A DNA stretch of 64,000 nt from Tetraselmis striata. Taxonomy: Eukaryota > Chlorophyta > Chlorodendrophyceae > Chlorodendrales > Chlorodendraceae. Below are positions 1-11,200 of the stretch, piece after piece. Numbering within the stretch: position 1 is the stretch's first letter; each line of letters begins with the position of its first letter. Location of the stretch: positions 62,001 to 126,000 of the forward strand of contig VCJN01002642.1 of NCBI GenBank assembly GCA_006384855.1, read 5' to 3'. The notes under the pieces were generated by a model, which saw only the letters and a program-made list of their open reading frames with translations, was not told the DNA's origin and did no database searches. The position numbers and the translations under genes were made by a program.

Positions 1-2812
1 CGCCTCGCGCGCGCTCTTCAGGAGCGCGGCCACCGAGTCGGCTTAGTTGTCTCCTCGCTAGACGCCGCGTGGTACGCCAAGCACGTAGCTGCCATGCCGG
101 ATCTGATTCTGGTACGTCCGCCTAGCCCCCCCTCCCCCCCTCCACACACACTTGGCCACAGTCTCTCACTGAACGCTCATGAAGGGGTATTTCCAAATTT
201 TTCTTTGCGAATTTGGGTGTATTTATCAATGTGTTTGGCGGGGTAGCTGGACGAGCCCTCCATCCTCTCGGAAGACTTTGTGAAGCTCTTCATAGATAAG
301 GTAGAGCAGATGGGGACGCTGGAGCTGCTCACAAAGGTCGTCCAGATGCGGAGCAAGTTTGAGCTGTGTCCGCATGCCGAGAGCTTTGCGCACATGGTGC
401 CGCAGTACGAGGCCTTCCGGCCCGATATACTGGTGGTGGATGGCACGGGGTTGTGCGCGTTTGTGGTGGCACAGGCACTGGGCCTGCCCTACGTCACCTT
501 CTACCCCATACAGGCAAGCTGATGCAGCCACCATGTGCATCCTCTGAACCCCCTGCGCATGTCTCGCCTCGGCAATTTGCGGCTACGTCTTGCAATTTTG
601 GTCATCTAAGGCCATCCTTGTGATGTTGCTGCATCAGCCCGTCCAGCCAATGATGTCTCTGTTCCATGATGTCCCGGTGAATGCCGCGCGCTGGGGGGCC
701 GTCGGCTTTGGCTTCAACCCCTACGCCCCTGCCTTCCTGCCGCGCCTTGCCAACCAAGCAGCCATGTATGCGATGAGCGCGCTCCAACACGCCATGGGGA
801 GGCTCAAGTCTTCTTTTGCCAGAGCCGGCATGCCGGATGGATCCTGTCCACGTGAGACCGCCCAGGCTAACATGCCCCCCCCCCCCCCCCCCCCCCACCT
901 TCCTCTCTTTCCCTGAATGCACCCGAATCAGGAACCACCCTTTCCCGCAGCTGCTAGCAGCGTTCGCTTGTTTCAGTTGATGCGGAATTGTACAACTTGC
1001 ATAGACGCTACGCATGCTACAACCTGTTCTCCAACCCGATTGTGTCACAGCAACCTCACCGGCAAGGTGCGAGGAGAATGCCTGCCATGTGGAGTTGCCG
1101 CCTGAGATGGTATCCCCATGCCGTTTCGGCTTTTTTGCTCTACACTGCAGGTGCCGCAGCCGAGAGCCGTGCCGTCATGATCCTGAGCGACCCATTGCTG
1201 GATCACCCCGCCCCACTGCCCGCCAATGTGCACGCCATTGGTGCACTCCTCCCCGCGGAGGGCGGGCGCCTGGATGGCGACCTGGAAGCGCTGCTGGCGG
1301 CCGCAGATGGGCGCTCTGTGTACATGTCCTTCGGAACCACTGGCGTGGGCGGCGCCACTGCGCGGGCCTTCCTGGACGTCTGGGCGCAGCTGCCAGATGT
1401 CACTGTCATTTGGAAGGTTGCCCCCCCCCCCCCCTTCCCCCCTCTTTGCTTCTCTTTCCCAGCCCCAATGGCGTCTGTACCTGGGATGTCTACTTTCGCT
1501 GCATGGATAGCCATTGTTTAGACTAATTAACATTCGTCCCGAGATATAGGGAAGGCCTGGTATGTTGATGTCAACAGGGGATCCCCCTTGACGGCATGTG
1601 CACCCTCCCACCATTGCTAGCATGTCTGCCACACGGTGCGCAGGTCCACTGACAGCACGGCAACAGGTGTCCAATGCATCAGCAGAGCCGTTCGCTGAAG
1701 CGGCGGAGCTACCCAATGTGCGGCTGGTGGAGTGGGTGGACCAGAACGCGGTGCTAGCCCACCCTGCGCTCGGCCTCTTCCTCACGCACGGCGGCCACAA
1801 TTCTGTCAGCGAAGCTGCGTTCCACGGGGTGCCAATGCTGGCGGTGGCCATCTTTGGTGACCAGTGGGACAGCGCTGGCCGAGCGGTCGCGAACGGCTTT
1901 GCGGAACTGCTGGACAAGCGCAAACTCACGCCAGAGGCCGTCAAGGTGCGCGCCTCCGCTTCCGCTGCAGCAAGAAGCTGACCGCAGCGCAATTGCGGTT
2001 TTGAGCCTGCCCACAACAGCTTCTATGCAATGATTCTCCTGCGCTGTAAGTGATCTAGGAACGCCCTACCCATGCTCTGTAATCCTGCAGGAGCAAGTGC
2101 TCAAGCTGCTTGATGATGAGCGTTACAAACAGGTAGGAGCCCTGTCTTTCGTGCGTCGACTTGGCAAGCCAAGTAAAGCGCAAGTGCAGCTTGTTGGCAG
2201 GGTGTCGGCCACAGCCCGCGCCGAGTGGCGGGATGGCGCTCAAGCACGGGCGGTGCATGGCTGTGCAGGCTGCTGCTAGGATGTCGCGCGGGATGAAGCT
2301 ATTCCGCAGCCGCCGGCACCCTGTGGAAGTTGCGGCTGACCTGATAGAGGATAATTTGGAGGCAGTTCGAAGCGATGCCGCCAGCTCGCCGCTGCCGCTC
2401 CCGCCGCTGCGCTGGTGGCAGAGCAGACAGGTCCGTCTCGCCGGATGGCTTTGTCCGTGACTCCAAGGCGGGCAGTAACCACCGCTTGCTGGAGCATTCA
2501 TAACGCAACATAGTCACTATTCCTTAGGCAGTTCATTCATCAACACGTGGAGAAAGCCTCGGTGCCAAGCAGCGCTTTGGTGCCGTCAGTGTTGCATATG
2601 CATTGCGTTCTTACTCACCTGTCAATGGTGTTGTACTCCAGGTGGATGTGCACCTAGCTCTTGCGCTGTTGCTCGCACTGGCGGGATGGGCATTGAGGAG
2701 CCTTATCAGCTGCTGCTGCGGAGTATGGTCCCGCTGTTGCTGCAAGACCCGCTCCCAGTCGACACCCATTCTGCCTGCAGACGGGGTCGATGCCAAGCCC
2801 AAAGCTCAGTAG
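1..2812 (+). CDS. UDP-glycosyltransferase, membrane anchored (5' end outside window)
   Basis: Transfers a sugar from a UDP-sugar to a small acceptor (GT1 family). Ten exons fit by frame and phase: 1-111, 247-513, 647-851, 977-1066, 1151-1416, 1667-1945, 2091-2132, 2269-2430, 2532-2561, 2642-2812, giving 540 visible residues; only the extreme N-terminus is missing. Exon 1 starts with the family motif [15 protein letters not shown]. Exon 6 carries the sugar-donor signature: [15 protein letters not shown], then GVPM and [10 protein letters not shown]. The last exon encodes one hydrophobic segment ([19 protein letters not shown]) and a short Cys- and Lys-rich tail. That matches animal-type UGTs, which are held in the ER membrane by a C-terminal helix, better than soluble plant UGTs. 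Intron 2 begins GC (514) rather than GT. Introns 3 and 5 hold poly-C runs (875-896, 1421-1434). The acceptor substrate cannot be told. Confidence 0.9.
875..896 (+). repeat. poly-C run in UGT intron 3
   Basis: Twenty-two consecutive C, 23 nt after the 5' splice site at 852. It is one of many such sense-strand C runs in introns of this window; compare 1421-1434, 5450-5473, 9797-9814 and 10426-10446. Confidence 0.9.
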
Positions 2813-3010
2813 CAGCTCGCAATCCATGGAGGTATTGAGAAAGCTGGGTATATCATCTAACAGTGCGCACCTGGGCTCGCACACGTCCCCGGGTCAATGC
2901 CGTTTGCCGTTTGTCTTTGCTCTTGCTTTATTCCATAGCGATTCCGCCAGATGATCAAAACGACTACTAAATCAAATTACGGGAATTTGGTCACTGGAAC
3001 GCGGTCAGTA
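2813..3010. other. 3' flank of UGT gene, no gene seen
   Basis: Short spacer between the UGT stop codon and the left end of the repeat at 3011. It should contain the UGT 3' UTR. I saw no TGTAA motif close to the stop and no other feature. Confidence 0.5.
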
Positions 3011-4356
3011 TACACCCCTCCATATAAGTCCGGGTTTTGCATTTTCGATCGCAACGCGCATGCATGGGCGAGGATAACGCCGGCTGCATGTGCATACATG
3101 CTAACTACAGTGGGAATAGTTCGGGCGAACGCCTATTGCGCGCTTTATACCCACCCGCGCGACAACACGACTATTTTTGGGCGCCCTTTCAAAAACGCGA
3201 AATCAGTGCATGATGCGTTGGCGCCAGAAAGTTGTGGGTTGCGCCAACCTTCCAAACCTATGGAAATTGCGGCACTCGTCGCACCAAACTCGGTAGATAT
3301 GGCCCTTGGCGTAAGTTGCACACACCGTGCGTGTAGGCCACTGAAAGCATGTCGCTATAGGCACGACGTGACACCCCAACGTCAAGTTGGCCACTGTGGG
3401 GAGCAGTTTTGGGGTGAAAATGCTGCTGTTTCTGTGGCGAACGCACGTAGGAGAGGCGCTCGATGGCCCCCTTGGGGTAGGGCAATTCTCTAATATGGGG
3501 GCGCGTGGTGCAATGCCAGTTGCACCGTTTTGTGGGCGGGGTGGCGCGGTAGGGGCGTGGATTTTGATTAATATGAAATTCCTTGAAAAATGCTGTGGAA
3601 AATGACATTTTGGCTGGTAGATGTGTGTATCCCTAGGAGGTGACACATGCCAGGTGTTGGTGGTCCGTGGTCATCCACATACATAACTCTCTCGCGCAAC
3701 TGAGTATGGGGCTTAGACACGCACTTGGCGCAAAGCCACGAGCCCGATATGGGTGGGCACATGAGGCAGTGAGGGGCAACTTGGATGATCATCTTTGGGG
3801 ATTTTTTTCCGGGAACCCCAAAAAACGATTTTTGATTTTGGAAGATTGTTCTCGACGCAGATTCGAACGAGGAATTGCGTGGTATTTTTAAAAAGTTTTT
3901 TCTGAGCCCTGAGAAGTTATAGCGTTTTAAAGCCAAGGGGGTGTTGCTGCGCGTGGCCGACACTAATGCCATGCCAGTATCGCAACGCGACATGTACTAG
4001 CTGCCGCCCACACGGCCGCACCCCAACCAAATGCACCCGAGCCCCTCGCCAATGTGTTTCCTCACGCGTTCATGGCCATCCCGCTGTTTGGTTGTCTATT
4101 CACGCGCGTCGGCGTGTGCGTGATACCGACCCCGGTTTTGGTGCAGTTGCAGGCGACGCCCATCCACGCACCAAGTGCAGCGTGATTCCCTAGTCAAAGG
4201 TCTGAAAGCTTCGGTTTGAGCCACTCGTCATGCAGGTTTTATAAAACCCTCTGAGATTCCAGGGTTTCATCTCATATGCCCTACGTTCAGGTACCCTAGA
4301 CTTCTGAAGTCTTGAGACTGCCGAAAAGGGACCCCAAACTTATGTGCAGGGGTGTA
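3011..4356. mobile_element. Candidate non-autonomous DNA transposon with inverted ends, copy 1
   Basis: The left end TACACCCCTCCATATAAGTC and the reverse complement of the right end (TACACCCCTGCACATAAGTT at 4356 back to 4337) match at 17 of the first 19 positions, so they look like terminal inverted repeats. TA dinucleotides lie at both edges, as expected for Tc1/mariner-type insertion. The first 1135 bases (3011-4145) recur at 12208-13348 with roughly 90-95% identity by eye. Both copies keep small minus-strand open frames (147 codons at 3203-3646 and 12403-12846), but none resembles a transposase, so I treat the element as non-coding. The class assignment is inference. Confidence 0.5.
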
Positions 4357-5254
4357 ATACCACCGACCAAATTTACCAGTCAGAATTTAATGGTTTCACT
4401 GAATTGGAATCTCCGGGCTCGGAGAAAAGGAATTGTACGGGGTTATTTGGACGCTAGTTCCGCGCCGGAAACAAACCGTCCATGATGAAACACCACCTCT
4501 TGCTACTACTGATACTAAAGGTCATTTTCCGAACTCATTCTTGCAGATCCAATTCATTGTATGAAGTCATTCATTGCCTTCCAGTACCAGTACAGTGACA
4601 GTGCATCAGGTACCTGTATAGTGAACAATCGCCCCTCACCCCCTTATCACTACATCGGTGGGTTCATTATAAATGGGGGTTCATTGTAGGGGTGTAAATG
4701 TCACTGCACCGTATTCGTCGTCGAATAACGGTGTGGTGGCCACATCCAAGAACGATTATTTGGACATTGTTTGGACAATTTGTGATGTCCAAATCATGTC
4801 CAGATGAACAAATTTTGACATGCGCCAGACCACGCGCAATGGTCGACTTTACGCGGGGAATATTACTGGTACTGTATTTAAAAACTGCCGGTACAGATGG
4901 TACCTCAACGTCTCGAATCTCCGGATCCTCTCCCACATCTTCCGCCTCGGTTTGCTGGAGTGCCACTTAAATATCCAGAGAAGTTATTCGTTTATGATGC
5001 AGGTGGGGAGGTCCCAAAAATGCTCGGACATTCTTCAGTACAGCAGTTGTCGCTTCTAAAGGTACCCTGTCCCGAGCAGCATGGGCGGTGTTATTATTGG
5101 CGCAGATCACCTGTATATCAAGGCCCCCGTGCATCCACATCGTCGTCAGCGGCCACAGCACCATCTTCCACAGCGACCACTTCCTGACATACCCATGTTG
5201 TTCACTGGGCCACATCTATCGTGAGCACAGCACCAGCGCGCAGGGTCGCCGACG
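4357..5254. other. Intergenic, nothing definite
   Basis: Moderately AT-rich spacer before the ARID gene. It contains another AGGGGTGTA at 4688-4696, matching the last nine bases of the repeat at 3011-4356, which may be the end of a further degraded element. The ARID gene promoter should lie at the right end. I could not identify a TATA box or start site. Confidence 0.5.
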
Positions 5255-8200
5255 ATGGCGGACGGCGTGGCGGAGGGAGGTGACGGCGGCGGCGGGCGGG
5301 TGTCGCGGCGCGCCGCCGCGCTGTCCAAGATGGACTTCGAGACGGAGCGCGGCGAGCTGCCGGAGGAGGGCGAGGCCGGCGCGGAGCGCTTTCTCGCCTC
5401 CCTCACCAACTTCCTGGGCGAAGGTAGGAGGGCCGCGGCGTTGCTTGCACCCCCCCCCCCCCCCCCCCCCCCCTTCCACATACACACCCGGCGTTCCCCC
5501 GCATACTTCTGTGTTCCTGTCGGTCGAGTGCGCCCTACGAAATTTTCAAAATATTTGACTTCGTCCGCGCGTCGGGTCGCCCTGCACGGCCCAAGGAAGC
5601 TTCCTCTCCTGCCTCTTCGCGTACAAGCCCCCCTCCCCCTCCCCCGCAACCTCGTCTGCCCTCCCGCTTTGATATCCCTCGCGGTGGGACCACAGGCAAC
5701 TTCAGGATCCCGCAGGTGTGCGGGGCGCCGCTGGATGTCACCCGCCTGTATCGCGAAGTATGCAGCCGCGGCGGGCTGCAGGAGGTGAGCGCGCCCTCCC
5801 GCTGTCCTGGGGCGGGTTTGGAGGGGAAGGGGGGTTGGGGGTGTGGTGGGGTGAGAGGGTGCCTGGGGCTGAGCGGGCGGGTGGCGCGGCGCAGATGGTG
5901 AACCGGAAGCGCATCAAGGAGATAGGGCGCGCCATGGATCTGCACCAGCCGACCGCGAGCTACGTGGTGCGCTCGCACTACGAGCGCCTGCTTCTGCGCT
6001 ACGAGCAAACGTGCGCCCCAACCCTCCACCCCCACCCCCTCCTCACCCCTTTGCCGAGGCCGTCCCGGGTTTGGGTTCATGTGCTGAAAGGGTCACAGAT
6101 GCTCATGTAAAGATTAACGGCTAAGAAACCAGCGCTTGATTATGGCCTTCCCGAGTTGGAGAGCCGCGCTTAGCAACCAGGCGGGTGTGTCTGAGCGGCA
6201 CGCGGTCGTCCGTCCAGGTACTGGAAGGGCTCCACGGGCTCGGGTGCCGTCACCCCCGCTGCTGCCGTGTTCCCCAGCGAGCACGTCGAGGCCGCGGCGG
6301 AGGTCGCCACGCCGGCGGTGGGCCAGCGGCGCGGCGCTGGCGGCCCTTTCCCCCAGGGCATCGGCGTCGGTGCCGGGCCTCATCCCGGGCATCGCAACGG
6401 CGGGCGCGGTGCTGGGCGCGGAGGGCGAGGAGGGGAGCGGCAAGAGGCGGCGCGTGCTGGCGGAGGGGCTGCTGCCTCCGCCGCCCCCCATGACCCCGGG
6501 GGAAAAGTCCAGGGTGCCCTCCCCCCCCCCCTTCCCTTTGGATCCCCCATGTCCTCTTGTACCCATGTCTGGACGCCTTGCCATTGGCCAATTAACTACC
6601 GCAGTTGAACATCCACACAACCTCAGACCTACATAGAAGTGCAAACATACCCACCACCGCCACCATGCAAGGGGATGATATCAAACCCTTCCGCCGACAA
6701 CACTGGTAGCGAGATGGAGGGAGGCTCCGTTTTTCGCCAGGCAATGACCCCCTCGCCCCGCGCCCCGGTACACCTGCATTGCCCCCTGCCCTCGTCCGCA
6801 CAGTACCAGGAGCTGGAGGTGGAGCACATCCAGGGGTCCATGGTGCCATCCATTGGGCCGTACCTGCAGGTGGAGCTGCCGCTAGAGGACAACGAGCAGG
6901 TAAGACACCCCCGCCCTTCCCCCCAATCACCGGACCCAGCCTCTCCTCCATCCACCAAAACGCACCCCAACGGCAGGCCGAGCACGCGTTTATGCCATAG
7001 GGACGGCATAGGGAGACCCAGAAGTAGCTGGCTGATGTGTGGGGGTGGGGGACTTTCAGCATGGCGGCTGGGTGTTGGAAATTACCCTAGCCCACCCTAA
7101 TACAACCTACCCAACCCTGGTCAAGTTGTTGTACGGTTATCGCCCCTTGCATCAACATTCTGTGCGGATTAGACCGTCACCACGATTTACGTCTGCAGTG
7201 GTTTGATCATCTGTTGTCAACCCCTCCGGTGGCGAAGGAAGATCTGCATTCATCCTGACATCTGGGTGACGGGCCAATCATGTGGTTGAGCACAATGCTT
7301 TGCCCCACTTTGACCCCCTTCCCCCCCCCTCCCCTTCGCAGCTGCTGATGGCGCTGGAGTCACGCGAGGCGGGCGCGATGGCGTGGGCGCTCAACTCGCT
7401 GGCGGCGGCGTCCGCGTTCACGCACGACCGCCCGCGCCGGGGCAGCCTGCGCCTGGTGGTGCAGCTGCTGGTGGCGGTGGTGCGCGAGGGGCTGCAGGAG
7501 GCGCCGCCGCATGTGCGCTCGGCGCTGCAGGCGGAGGCGCGGCCGCGCGCGGAGGCGGAGCTGCGGCCGCCGCCCTCGCGGGGCGCCACGCAAACGGGTG
7601 CGCACCTCCGGCGGGAACACCTGCCGCGGCCCAAGCCTTTGGCCAGCACGGGAACAGCATGCCCATGCGCACTCACCAGGCCTACGCGACCGCAGCCCGC
7701 GTGTTGTCTTGCATTGCATGGATGGGGGGAGGGGGAGGGGGGGGGGGGGTTAAAGTTGGCAATGAGTGGCCCACAGGCCACTAAACCCTAAAAACCCTAA
7801 AAACAAAACCTTAAAAACCCGAAATCTGATGGTAAGCTGCGAAGAGAGTCGCATTCGCAGTGAGAGCGGCGTTACCCCCGTTATACGTGCCGCGGTACGA
7901 GGAGTGTCGGAGCACCGAGTGATTATGCACGCCGGAGGTTCCATGTTATCAACGGCAGATGATCTCGGGGCGCAGCTCTGCGGGCAGTGTTCGAAAGCAG
8001 TCCACGGAAGAGTGCGGCGTGCAGATGGGCGTGCAGATGTATGCACCCTATTGATGTAGATATAATGGGGGGGGGGGGGGGGGGGGGGGGGGGCAGATGG
8101 GGGTGAAGAGTATGACTAATGTATGTCGAGCAACAGCAAAGGGGCCGACTTCGTCGCGGGTGGCGACCGTATGAATATAAATTTGCGGATCAACGACTGA

Positions 8201-11200
8201 TCGACTACTAAGGTATGTGCGGCTGTGGTCGTCACTTTTGGCAAAGATCACTCTGTCGAACGTCAAGTGATCTTAACGACTGAACCAAATGCTAGTTCGA
8301 CTCTTTTCTTACCAGTCGGAAAGTCGACAGCATATGATCTAACTGTGCGCGGCACGGCTGTGCGGAAATCAATGTTAGAAGGCGTGGTACAATCCTCAAC
8401 ATGGGCTGGCATGCCACCGATACAAACATTTTCTTTGCTGCCGCAAGTGTGTTGCCTACACCCGGCCTCCGGCAGGGAGGGCAGGTTCTTGGTTGCAGAG
8501 CTCTGATTGCCGCGCCGGCGCTTGTCATGCCCACGCTGCGATGTCTTGATCGCACTCCGAAGGCGGCATGCCCCTTGGTGGCGCCAGGCAAGGCTCGTCT
8601 GCCATATCCCGGCAGTAGCGAGCTACACACGGCAAAAAACGCCCGGGTTCGCTACCTGTTAATGCGGCGACATCCTCGCCAAGAAGCAACTGCCATCTTT
8701 ATTGTCTGTAGGTATGTTGGAATACACCACGGAAATGGCACGGAATCTCGGACTCCGTGCGGAGCAATAGTGCGAAGCGATCCCCTGCCTTGGGGGGAGC
8801 AAACGTCTAGTGCAGTGCCGCGGTATATGCAGGAAGAAGGGCAGTTAGCGGTCCTGACGGCTGGCGCCGGCCCGCGCCCCGCAGTGACCCTGGACAGCAC
8901 ACCCGACCTGCGAATCGAGCCGTTCTGGTGGGAGGCGGAGGACGGGCTGCTCGCGCCGGCGCCCGGCCGCGAGGACGCCTTTTCGTGGGCCCTCTGCGGC
9001 TCGCACATCCTGCGCAACCTGGCGGCCATGCACGCGGGCAACCCGCTGCCCATCTGGGCGATGGTGGACCTCATCATTGACTGCCTCCAGGTGCCCCCCG
9101 ACCCACCCCCTACCCCTCTGCGCCCTCCTTGATTGATGGGTTTGGTAATGCATAGAGAAGCGTCCGGAGAAGCCACCACGGTGTACAATTTGTGGGGCTG
9201 TCACAGAGAGCGCTCAAAGTACTACCCGGGGTAGAATGCCTTCCGGAAGGACACAGCCAACAGCCATCCCGGCCATTATGGGGCGCTGGCCGGGGAGTGT
9301 ACATGTTAGGGCTGGCATGTCAACACTTCATATACCCCTCCCCCCCCCCCCCCTTCTTCTCCAACCCCATCGTACAACTGTAATCGGGTCCGCGGGTCTC
9401 AGAGGCAGTGGATTGTTTTGCCGGCCCCCATCGAGTCGCCCAGAGATTCCGTGCAGCTGCTCCATTCTGCTTGCTGGTGTGTAATGACATGTTTACAGGC
9501 AACTGCAGTGGTTCCTTCTTTGTGGGGGTTCAAGAATAGTGTTGGGTCGAAGACCTGAAGCATGGTCACGGGACATGCTTGGCCTCTCACACCGCGTCTG
9601 CCCCCCCCCCCCCCCCCCCCCCCTTCTGGCGGCGGCGCAGTACCACCTCCGAGAGTTCACGCCTGGCAGCGGCGAGCTGGCCGCCAACATGCTGGGCGTC
9701 ATGGCCTACGTGGGCGCGGACGTCAGCCTGCCGGCGCTCGACCCCGCCCCTGCAGGGGCGCTGGTGGCGGCCATCGTGGAGTGCATGCAGGCAGGACCCC
9801 CCCCCCCCCCCCCCTTCCCCCGCTCCATGGTATCAGCGGTTGAAACCCTAATTACAAGCCTGTGAGCTGTTAGGGTTTGGCAACCAGAAACCGCCCGTAG
9901 TCCGGATCGACCCATGTTCTCGTCCCGGGAACCCTACCGGAACCCGGAATGCAAATCCTGCCACAGACCAAGTTGTGGTGATTAGACCCTCGTCTTAACC
10001 CGCCATCAAACCCTGACCCACAGTGACCTGGAAACCACACCAGACAATAGTCTTCCAATACCCCAATTCCGCTCAGATTCAGAATGCGCGCCATGCCCCC
10101 CCCCCCCCCCCCCCCCCCCCCGGCCCAGGCCCTCCCTACTCTCTGCAGTTATTATGAGATACTCTTAAAGCACTGGTTGCTGTGCTGCTGCTGGAGCCCC
10201 CCCCCCCCCAACCGCCCCCCAGCCGCGTCCTCCATCCGCGGGCAAAAGCCCTGCCGCTGGTTCTCTGCGCCTTTCGAGCGACCTGACGCCTTGCCCCGCC
10301 CCCGCCGCGCTGCACCGCAGGGACCGCACAACTACATCCGCGTGCGCATTGACGCGGCCATGGCACTGGCCACTCTCGCAGGTTGAGGCCCCGCGCAACA
10401 GCGCGCCCCCGCGCTGTTGTGCCCTCCCCCCCCCCCCCCCCCCCCCAGCGTTCAACTCACCACATTCAGTATGATATGGCGTTGATGCCCCTGTGATACA
10501 CACATACATTCATGCATACCTAAATGCATGCTTAAAGACATACGTACATACATACATACATGCAAAAGTAAATAAATGGATACATCAATACATAAATACA
10601 TACATACTTAAATAGATACTTTGAAAATACTTGAATAAATACTCAATTAATAGATACATCAATAGATGCATAAATAGCGAGAGAGGGAGAGGGAGTAGTG
10701 ATACGCTATCGCCGGCGCACCTACAAACACCCTTGTTACAAGCCTGCCATAGGGCTGGCGTGCCAGGGAATGGAACAGAGTCTCGCTGTCTCGCCCTAGT
10801 GATTGCCTCGAAAAGGTGAAGCAGGTCGGGATCCCCGTTGTCGCGGCGGCACCAGTACAAGAGCCCTTGCTTCCGATGAGCCCCACACTCGGCGCTTGTA
10901 TGCTTCCGGAACATGTTTGGTGGTAGCTTCCAAAGAGAGAGAGAGAGAGAGAGAGAAACCCTCTATGGACGAGCTGGATGTGGCTGAAGGGCATCGCGAG
11001 TAGCTTCCACCAGTATGTTTTCGTCTTCATTCCGCCCCCGAGCAATTGGGCAGGTTCCGACTTGCAAAGAAGCTCTTACTGTTATTATTACAATGCCGGC
11101 ATCCGTGCGCGTGGTAACCGTACGGGTCCCGGCGCATGAGTAGGAACTCTTAGGGCAAGCCTCAAATTGGGCCGGCAACAAGCCCATGAGCACATTAAAA

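Noticed and set aside
3203-3646. 147-codon minus-strand frame, conserved in both copies of the 1.1-kb repeat
   Set aside because: Changes between copies show no preference for third codon positions and the product resembles nothing; the equal length follows from the repeats being similar.
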